Below, one piece after another: positions 52,489 to 64,000 of a stretch of DNA of 64,000 bases. Origin of the DNA: Mercurialis annua. Taxonomy: Eukaryota > Streptophyta > Magnoliopsida > Malpighiales > Euphorbiaceae. The notes under the pieces are model-generated. The model did not search any database and was not told where the DNA came from. It saw only the letters and a program-made list of their open reading frames with translations. The DNA is taken from contig NC_065570.1 of assembly GCF_937616625.2 (NCBI RefSeq), positions 65,437,665 through 65,501,664 on the forward strand. Direction: 5' to 3'. A program made the translations under genes and the position numbers. How positions within the stretch are numbered: position 1 is the first letter of the stretch; each line of letters opens with the position of its first letter.

Positions 52489-52585
52489 ACCGATGCAAGA
52501 GTTGAGCCACTAATTCAGCTGAGCATGTGCACTCTCCACTCTACATGTGGTGGTGTTTCCAATATGCAGCACTTTATTCGTCCAG

Positions 52586-54302
52586 TGATACGCTTAACTT
52601 GTATAATACCTTTTTTAAGTATAATGTGTGCGTTATTTATTAGTTTGAGGATATTATGCTTGGATAAGTGTTATTTTGTAGGTGATTTATGCAAGAAAGT
52701 CATGAACCGAGAATCAAAGGAATTTGAAAAGGAACTAAGAAAATATGTCAAATTGATCCTTGTTTATGAACGGATAGTTTTGTTCTTCTTCAAGACCTCA
52801 AATGAGAAAGTCTTCTTCATATGAATTGTTGTATACATCCTAAAATTTCCAAAACATCAAGAATTATTCGGAGATGTCTAGCTCGGCCTATGAAGTTTTG
52901 AAGATTGACAAAGTGCACGTCGCATTAGATTGCTTGCAGATTTGACCCTTCTCCATTAAATTGATATTTCAGATTACTTAGAGACCTCTTATGAATTTAT
53001 CTTCTTCATATTAAATAAACTAGACATCTCAAGCTTTCCAATGAATCAAGAACCAAGTCATTTGGAGTTGTTTGCAAAGAGTTATGGTTTTCCGAAGTTG
53101 GTGGCTGCGCTGAAATCAGTCCGGCCATTGAGTAATCTTGACGACCGGCAGGATCATCTGTGAAGTGAAAAGTCACAATAATTTCAACTGAAACGCGCTA
53201 AATTCATCGGGAATCAATCCTAGTTCGACTCGGACTTGTTTTACAACATAAAAGGTGAAATCTTGTACTTCTAGAAGATTGAGAGCATCAAAGATCAAAT
53301 TCCAATTTAGATTAGGAGTGTTTCTTTACACTTAATCTTAATCCTAAAAGGAGTGACTTATGTCAAAACTCAAGTTTCAGGACCTCTATAAATAAGAGCT
53401 CGGCTCAAGGCTATTAAAATCATTCAATTTCATTATGTAAATACATCATTCTATTCTTTGTTTATTAGTTTAGTTTAGTTTAGTTTTAGTTTTTAGTGTA
53501 GTTGTTCTTTAGCTTAGTTTGTAAAATCATCCAAGCACAATTTGGATTTTAAGATTTTATTGAAGTGGATTATTTTCAAGCCAAATCAAATTTGATTTCT
53601 TCTCCCTTCTCTTTAATTATGCAATTCTTATTTGTTTACTCTTTTGCTTTTACTATGTTTAGCTAATTTAATTAATCCAGAGTATTGTAAGTAGTATGTG
53701 TGTATTCATTTAAATCCTAAAAACTAATTTACATATCTTTCTTTATTCTTGCATTCTTATTATTGGAATTAATGCTTGTAATTACTTGATCACCAATTAC
53801 ATGATTGAAAATCGATTTGTGTCATTAAAGCAAGTTGGTTGGAAAAGGTAATAAGAACGTAATTATAAAACATGAGTCTGTCCACTATGTTTGCGTTGCG
53901 TGGCATGTGTTGATAACTTTTCTTAATGCTTTGTTTTTAATTGTCGGATTATATTCTATTGTCCTCTAAGCCGACAATCTTTAAAACTTCATAGATTGAG
54001 CTAGACAGCTCCGAATGTTGTAATTCTTGATGTTTTGGAAAGTTTAGGATGTATACAACAATTCATATGAAGAACACTTTCTCATTTGACGTCTTGAAGA
54101 AGAACAAAACTATCCGTTCATAAACAGAGATCAATTTGACATATTTTCTTTGTTCCTTTGCAAAATTCCTTTAATTCTCGGTTCATGACTTTCTTGCATA
54201 AATCACCTACAAAATAACACCTATCCAAGCATAATATCCTCAAAATAATAAATAACGCACACATTATACTTTGAAAAGGTATTATACAAGTTAAGCGTAT
54301 CA
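52586..54302 (+). mobile_element. Fold-back LTR-like element with 5-bp duplication
   Basis: A 1,717-bp unit begins TGATACGCTTAACTTGTATA and ends with the reverse complement, and is flanked by a perfect 5-bp duplication TCCAG (52581-52585 and 54303-54307). Removing it and one TCCAG restores the transposase reading frame at ...FVSCW/TNK. The first about 330 bp (52586-52918) and last about 325 bp (53976-54302) are inverted copies with few mismatches. The middle holds a TATAAATAAGAGCTCGGCTC promoter-like block (about 53385) and a pyrimidine-rich leader-like stretch, as in an LTR. No coding. TG...CA ends and a 5-bp duplication indicate integrase-type insertion, yet the long inverted arms are not normal for an LTR. 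Confidence 0.8.
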
Positions 54303-55530
54303 TCCAGCAGGAAACGAACTTCTTTTTGTGCATCAACCATGTGCTCTCAAGATACTTTATCACAGCTGGCCAGCCAATAGTCTGATCCTTCATCCTCCTC
54401 ACAACGATATTATACTCTTCCTTTGTCGGGGATTCAATAATATTTTTCCACCTGCTGTTCTTGAAACCCTCAGCGAAAGATCTATCTCGTCCACATAGTC
54501 TAAAAACTCAGTCTTCCACGTCCTTATTGATGTGTCAGGTACAAAGCAAATGAGCAGTCTGTGGGAATACCTCTCTAATAGGTCTAATCAGCCCCAATAA
54601 CTGGTCCGTGAGGATAGCCGTCAGATGCACATCATCGCCAATCAAGTTCTTCAGCCTCTCAAACACTCATCTATAGCTATGCTCAGTCTCGTCCTTCATA
54701 ATGACATAAGCTATAAGGATGTTTTTGTTCGTCAGTGTCATCCCAATAATCTCGAAGAAAGGCACGTTGTACTTGTTTGTTGTGTAGGTGGAATCCATAC
54801 CGATAATCCAGTAGTAGCGTCGTAGTAACTCCACACAATCTGGATGCACTAAAAAAATATGAGTCAACGCATTTGTATCCTAATCAGCAAGCGTCCAATG
54901 TACATATTTCCTCTCCACAACCAGATGATAAAACTCCCACCACTTCTTTACCCTCAAAACTAGACCTTTTCAAACTATCTCTATAGTTGTACACTTATTT
55001 ACGTGTAGGGTTATCTGATGGATTTTTCTCCTAAAGGGATGCCAAAATAGCACACGGCTTAAATTGAGCCGCACTCATATCCCGTACAATGAATTTGGAT
55101 GCCGGACTCAGTCCACTCATCTGACGATATCCCTCAGGATACACTGCTAAATCATGGTTGTGCATACTCTTAATCCCAGGTTTTGCAATGACAACCCATG
55201 CATTTTTATAAAATTTCACCAAAACTGAAAAGGTGCATTTGCACGCTTTCGTCTTAGTATTCTTTCGTGAAGAGGAATCAGAATCCGTCAAAGATCCTCT
55301 ATACCGCTCACCCCGTGAACATCTCAAAATCTTTCGAGTCCCCCCATTTTTGTGAGAAGATATAACCAATTCGAGCCCAATCCGAATAGCCACTGTTTTA
55401 GCGCATTTAATCGCTTCAAATCACTTTCAAACAGTTGTCCGACATTGAATTGTCCACTATAGTCAAAACCGTCACTAACAAAATCTTCAAACTGAACTTG
55501 TAAAATATATATAACTGATATTAACATTTG

Positions 55531-55865
55531 TATTATTATTAATAAATAATTAAATAATTTTAATTAAATTACTCATTTAAAAAAATAGGTGTCGGCTGCG
55601 ACATTTCCGGTCGCCGCCGCCACCTATGAAAAACGCCCCCGGAGTGCGTTTTTTTCAAGGGAAAACGCCCCTTCAGGGTTATTTATTCAGATCTTTTTAG
55701 ATAAGTAAAATAAAAAAATTTAAACGATAAAAATTAAAAATTACTTCGAAAGTGGACGGAATATTGTCTCCAAATAAAATACATCACGTTTAACCTTTTT
55801 AGTTAATTAGATCCATAAACTTGTAAATCATAATCAAATAAGTCACACATTTGAGGTATACATGT
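55531..55865. other. Right flank of the Mutator-like element
   Basis: Contains a GC-rich patch (about 55590-55670, 'ggtcgccgccgccacc', 'aaaacgccccttcagg') that may be the decayed terminal region of the MULE. No gene. Confidence 0.45.
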
Positions 55866-56220
55866 AAACAAAGGGTCAACGCGCCCTCTGAACTTTAGAC
55901 ACATGGTCAGTTAACTCAGTTTATACTTTTTTGAACAAATAACCGCAAAACTCTTCATTTTTGGGTCAGATAACCCCAAAATTTATATTTTTATTTTAAA
56001 AATAGATTTAGAATAATTATATCGCAACAATTAGGGAAATATCTAATTATTTTTTTGCATCCCTCACCTCCGATTTGTATTTTATGCATTTAAAAAATAC
56101 AATTATGGGGTTACTTGACCAAAAAATGAAGAGTTTTGGGGTTAGTTGATCAAAAAAGTATAAATTGGATTAGATGAATCCGTATCATAAGTTTAGGGGG
56201 CGCCTTAACCCTTTGTTCGT
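55866..56220. mobile_element. MITE family B copy 3
   Basis: Begins AAACAAAGGGTCAACGCGCC and ends with the inverted copy (GGGGCGCCTTAACCCTTTGTTC). Flanks GTATACATG and GTAGACATA match at seven of nine positions. It lies about 100 bp past the stop of reductase copy B. Confidence 0.82.
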
Positions 56221-56317
56221 AGACATATTAAAAAATACTTAGCCCCGAAATACAAATTTTTGATCTAAAAGTTAAAAGAGACTTATTGGACTTTCAAATA
56301 CAAATTGTAGAAATCTA

Positions 56318-60098
<3,781 letters not shown>

Positions 60099-60119
60099 TC
60101 TCACTCTGTTTGTTTGCAA

Positions 60120-61845
60120 GAAAAAAGAATCGGAAAAATGAAGAAGAAGTAGAGATTAATGAGTGGTTTAGAGATAGTTACTGAAAAATGGTATGAGTAT
60201 TGTGTGGCTAATATTTTCAATTGATATGTGCATATATATATATATATATGAATGTGAGAGCTGCATTGACAAAGAAAGTGACAAAAGGAGTATCAACCGG
60301 CTGCTGTAAAACCCTCCAAAAAAGATTCTCAAAATCATAAGCACTTACATAAAAATAATCGATGTGGACATAGACGGACCTTAGACATAGAATATACTAT
60401 CTAATTAGTTTTAATAACATCATTAAGATAAAATTAATAATATTATATACTTTTATCCTTTTAATTTTTTTATTTTGTCTTGGGAGTCGGCCACTAGATG
60501 TGGAGGGTGCACCTTTAATATCCCCCGAACAGAAACTAGTCCGAACCCTAACTAAGAATATGACTAGTATTATAATAATAAGAGTTAAATTAATTTAATT
60601 ATATGATTATGTAGTTTGGACTTTTCACATAAAAATTAATTTTTATATCACAAAAGACATAAGAGGAATTTTGTTAGAAAATCTATTGAAAAACCTAATC
60701 GATATAAATAAAGTGCAAACTAATCCTTTAATTACTTTAGTTCAAATTATTTAAATGTAAATACAATTTTGAAAAATACAATAACAAATTATAATACTAT
60801 TTAACAATTTAATTAATATAAACAATTATTATAATTTGTTCAACTATTTTTTTCATATTTTTATATTTGGATCAGTGTGAATGGAAAATAAATATAGCGA
60901 CTTAATTGTAATATTTTACTTACATCAATAAGTCTTTCAACTGATTTTATTACATAAAATATTAAACAATTTATTGCAATTGACTCTTTTATTCTTTATG
61001 TCACAACTAAAACCACACGTTAATTAATTTTTTTTAATAATTGATTATTTTCTGCTAGAACTTTGTTGATCCATCCTAATTGATCTTTTAAATTTATTAA
61101 TGAAAATATTAAAAACAACAGTAGATTATCTAATAATTAATATATATGGTGAATTTAAAATTTATTAATCACTTCATTTGTCCTAAAAACACAGACCAAG
61201 TTGAATTTGCACAAAACATACAAAATACTAAATGTTAAGTTAATTAACTTTTTGTTGTAAACTTGATTTAACTACATAGATACATAATTAATTGTGTGAT
61301 TTAAAAATATCAATTGTATTTTGCAATTAAACATACTTTGAGAAAGTAAATTTGTTATTATTTATATATTGAATAAAATGACAATTTTATTAATTGACCA
61401 CGATGTACAAGTTTAAGTTACAAATTGATAATTAAAAGAATGTACACGCCTATTATTAGAGGTGAACCACACACGCTGAGTCAAAATGTGAAAATGTAAC
61501 ACATTGATAACAAAAGATAAATTTTGGTTTAAAATGACAACTATGTTAAAATATGTGCGAATTGACCATCGATTGCAAGTTGAGGAGCGAATTGCCACTT
61601 AAATCATAGAAAACTCTTTAATCAAACTCGCTCTTTTTTCCTGGCATTAACCTTTTTGTTTAGGTTAAGGTAAAAAATATTCCAATTTTTACTCTGTGTT
61701 TCACCTGGTCCTCTAGTATTTTTCGAATCTAAAAAATGACCCTAACGTTATTAAAGTGAAAGAAATATTACCTTCGTCTAATGATAGTTGTTTGAACGTT
61801 AACTCAGCTAATTTGGCATACAATTAGCCGTTGCCCTCAGTGGCG
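60120..61845. other. Upstream of reductase copy B and intergenic
   Basis: The first 150 bp or so is the probable promoter of copy B. A possible MITE spans about 61373-61605 (ends 'attgaccacgatgtacaagttta' and inverted 'caagttgaggagcgaatt'). Otherwise AT-rich with no gene. Confidence 0.45.
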
Positions 61846-61956
61846 TAGCCAGAAATTAAATCTAAGAGGGGCAAGATGTACTATTTCATAAATAATATGT
61901 AAAATTTAAAATTTATTAAAATTAAGGGGGTCAATATATAATATTTTCTAGATAAC
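61846..61956. repeat. hAT-like MITE end fragment
   Basis: CAGTGGCGTAGCCAGAAATT followed by 'aagaggggcaag' resembles one end of the GTGGCGxAxCCA elements. It is cut off by the gypsy LTR at 61957; the other end would lie beyond the window. Confidence 0.5.
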
Positions 61957-62549
61957 TGATGGAGTCTGCCTTCTGAACCGGTGAGCGAACCTGCAAAACA
62001 GGGTAGAAGCTAACCGGACGGTGGTTGTCCGATTAACTCTCCGATGCTAAAGTCAGTTTAGAGCTTTGAGCAGCGTTTTTAGTATATGAATGTAATTGTG
62101 ATTCTAGGCATACCTCGTGCTCCTTTTATAGTAGTCGAATATACCTAGTAGAGTTGTATTAGGTAGGTGAATCCTACTTTGTAGGGATTCGGCCGTATCT
62201 TAAGGATTCTCCTGATTTGTCGAGATCTACCTTAATCTGATAAGAGTCCTATTTAGGAACGTCTTCCTAAATAGTCTTATCTTCCTAAAGTAGAGCTTAT
62301 CCTTCCATATGTAGTGTTTGTGTCCAAATAGGACAAGGTTTCCATATTTAGTCGTTTATCCGAATCCCGGACCTGACGCGCTCTTGGCGGATCATGTGGG
62401 ATTCGGTCTTTATTAGTGTATTACCGAATCTTAGAGATTCGGTATCTCCTTCATATCTTTCCGTCTTCAGGGGGAGTTCGGTGTCGCCTGAGAGTGGATC
62501 TCCTGCAACTCGGCTCCATTATACTTACAGTAGGATTCGGTATCCATCA
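61957..62549 (-). mobile_element. 3' LTR of a Tat-lineage gypsy element
   Basis: A 593-bp LTR bounded by TGATGGAGTC on the plus strand and ...GGTATCCATCA, so both strands start TGATGGA. A TATAAAAGGAGC box on the minus strand (about 62110-62130) gives minus orientation. A polypurine tract, GCGGGGGGGCTAA on the minus strand (62550-62562), sits immediately before it, as expected for the 3' LTR. Confidence 0.88.
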
Positions 62550-62562
62550 TTAGCCCCCCCGC

Positions 62563-63012
62563 AAGTGAGCTGAAGTAGTTTGGCATTTATGCCTTAGCGG
62601 ATTTTAGCTCTTTTGGAGCTGAGTTCTTTTATGCGGGCGAGTCGCTTTGTATTCCGGGCGAGTCGTTTCATATGTTTGTGGGTGACGTTTCTTCTTTAGT
62701 AAGATTCTGTATTGCCACGTGTTGTCCATCAGTAGAGGGTTATGACTGGATGAATGACAAGTGTCTTCGTGCGCCATTAGTATTATGGGATCTCGTCTTT
62801 TCAGTTTCTTTGGTTCAGGCTATATAATAGTTCATTTTCTTTCATTTTCTTTCTTTTCCAACCTTTGCTTTCTCTGCAACTGCTAACCTTCAATTTCTTC
62901 AAGCTTTTCGTGGGTTTCCTTCTTCTGCTATCAAGATTCCTCGTTTTCAAGTTGCTCCTTACCTTTCTTTTGATCCTGCGTATTTGCTTGCGAGGTATTT
63001 TACCTTTTCTTT
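62563..63012 (-). other. Internal 3' non-coding part of the gypsy element
   Basis: Lies between the polypurine tract and the broken pol. It has a pyrimidine-rich stretch with TATATAATAG on the plus strand at about 62820. No integrase or RNase H coding is present, so several kilobases normally found here are missing. Confidence 0.55.
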
Positions 63013-63015
63013 AAT

Positions 63016-64000
63016 TTAATTTCCTGGTAGTTCTTCATTTTTGATTTTGTTCCTTCTGTTCTTGTTCTTCGCATTGTTCTTCGTCTTGTTCTCCTTCTTT
63101 TCCCTTACCAGCACTGTCCCGATGGTCTCGTTCGTGGTGCTGATGTATAGGTATAGTGTCTCCCCTTTCAGCGGTCTGCTTAGCAATGGTGGGGTGACGG
63201 GGAATTTCTTTATTTCTTCAAAGGCGTTCTCGCAGTCTTCATTCCATTCAAATTCTTGTGTTCCTTTGAGGGCTTTGAAGAAAGGCAAGCATCTTTTTGC
63301 TGAGCAAGACATGAATCTACCGAGTGCTGTGATTCGTCCGTTGAGTTTTTGAACTTCATTTATGCTTCTTGGTGCCTTCATGTCCATAATTGCTTTGATC
63401 TTCTCGGGGTTCGCCTCTATTCCTCTTTGAGATATCATGAATCCCAGGAATTTCCCGCCTTGTACGCCGAACGTGCATTTGTCGGGGTTCAGCTTCATTC
63501 CAAACTTATTCAGTATGTTGAATGTTTCTTCAAGATCTTTTGCATGGGTTTCTTCCTTCTCGCTCTTGATGATTAGATCGTCTACATACACCTGGACTCG
63601 CTTTCCTATCTCGTCTTTGAACATGAAATTCATAAGTCTTTGGTACGTTGCTCCAGCATTTTTCAAGCCGAAAGGCATTGCCGTGTAGCAGTAAGTTCCT
63701 CCCTCTGTGATGAATGAAGTTTTTTCTTGGTCTTGCTCCTTCATCTGGATTTGGTGGTAGCCTTGAGCTGCGTCGGCTAGGCTATACATCGCGTGTCCAG
63801 CAGTAGAGTCCACTAGTTGGTCGATATCTGGGAGAGGGTAGCTATCTTTAGGACACGCTTTGTTTAGATCGGTGTAATCCACACACATTCTATTTTTTCC
63901 GTTGGCTTTCTTTACGATAACTACGTTAGCTACCCATTCGGGGTAGTGGACTTCTCGTATGAATCCTGCTTTCTCCAGTTTTTCTACTTCTTCAGCGATT
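63016..64000 (-). pseudogene. Gypsy (Tat-lineage) reverse transcriptase, partial
   Basis: The minus strand is open from the window edge to 63016 (about 327 codons). Blocks in order: REVHYPEWVANVVIVKKANG, CVDYTDLNKACPKDSYPLPD, LADAAQGYHQIQM with the first catalytic Asp, TAMPFGLKNAGATYQRLMN, VQVYVDDLIIKS (YVDD, near 63575), LNPDKCTFGV, and the start of RNase H (LYLYISTTNETIGTVLVRE). The frame then runs into a Lys/Asn/Arg-rich simple-repeat tail and stops, so most of RNase H and all of integrase are absent. CVDYTDLNKACPKDSYPLP points to the Tat branch of Ty3/gypsy. The gene continues beyond the window. Confidence 0.93.

Larger units (their letters stand above)
50280..55530 (-). pseudogene. Mutator-like (MULE, FAR1-type) transposase, broken by two insertions
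   Basis: Read from the right: a FAR1-like DNA-binding region (KTKACKCTFSVL, SMHNHDLAVYPEG, about 55400-55030); HPDCVELLRRYYWIIGMDST with DSTY carrying the first catalytic Asp (about 54850-54780); KNLIGDDVHLTAILTDQLLG with the second Asp and VFPQTAHLLC (about 54670-54540); YLESTWLMHKKKFVSCW up to 54303. After a 1.7-kb insertion the frame resumes as TNKVLHIGNTTTCRVESAHA (52585-52490). After a second insertion it resumes as TSALDTVWTKVDKIIDLQ, then LDLICEELVRMVE and NQCGCALSSTHRIP (50833-50480). In-frame stops (one where Trp is usual after HSYR, another after HAQLN) and a frameshift near 55390 show it was dead regardless of the insertions. Approximate inverted 'ggcgtttt...ggtggcg' segments at about 49906-49965 and 55595-55675 may be remnants of its ends. 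Confidence 0.88.

Noticed and set aside
54118..54402. 94-aa minus-strand frame as a single protein
   Set aside because: Its first third is MULE transposase and the rest is the arm of the fold-back insertion; the junction is the TCCAG duplication.
63016..64000. Integrated pararetrovirus (caulimovirid) polymerase
   Set aside because: The CVDYTDLNKACPKDSYPLP block, TGATGGA LTR ends and polypurine tract fit a Ty3/gypsy Tat element; no viral movement or coat domains are seen.

Overview
The window is nuclear DNA of a flowering plant, almost certainly a eudicot. It is very AT-rich, its genes have GT-AG introns, and it is crowded with plant transposable elements (Ty1/copia, Ty3/gypsy Tat-type, LINE, CACTA, Mutator-like, hAT-like, Stowaway, Helitron). 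I cannot name the species from the sequence. Four protein-coding genes look intact; everything else that codes is a decayed mobile element.

Layout: 1-5.2 kb holds a complete solo LTR with perfect target duplications (327-1861), then gene-free DNA. At 5.3-9.65 kb (+) lies an intact six-exon NPF6 (CHL1/NRT1.1-clade) transporter of 582 aa. It keeps the proton-coupling motif and the Thr101-equivalent site but has Tyr where CHL1 has its nitrate-binding His. At 10.06-14.02 kb is a non-autonomous CACTA element with exon-like pieces. From 14.2 to 43.4 kb there is no intact gene. This stretch holds many palindromic MITEs (several with exact 9-bp or 8-bp target duplications), a deleted copia element carrying a piece of the plastid trnL(UAA) intron, other copia, gypsy-LTR and LINE relics, and two head-to-tail Helitrons (34.4-41.2 kb).

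At 43.75-46.26 kb (+) is an intact four-exon GT14 glycosyltransferase of 435 aa (AGP glucuronosyltransferase-like). At 47.2-60.1 kb (-) are two intact NADPH-dependent alkenal double-bond reductase genes of 347 aa each with identical exon lengths, a dispersed tandem duplication. The 7 kb between them holds a Stowaway MITE and a broken Mutator-like transposase gene, itself split by two LTR-type insertions, one of which is an unusual fold-back element. The right end (61.96-64 kb) is the 3' part of an internally deleted Tat-lineage gypsy element on the minus strand, running off the window.

The genes do not form a functional cluster: nitrogen/anion transport, cell-wall arabinogalactan glycosylation and reactive-carbonyl or phenylpropanoid reduction are separate jobs. 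The best leads are the Tyr-for-His change in the transporter, the plastid-DNA insertion with readable junctions, the fold-back LTR-like insertion, and GC-rich palindromic core modules shared by MITEs with different ends. I saw no CRISPR, operon, tRNA or rRNA gene and no convincing wholly new system.
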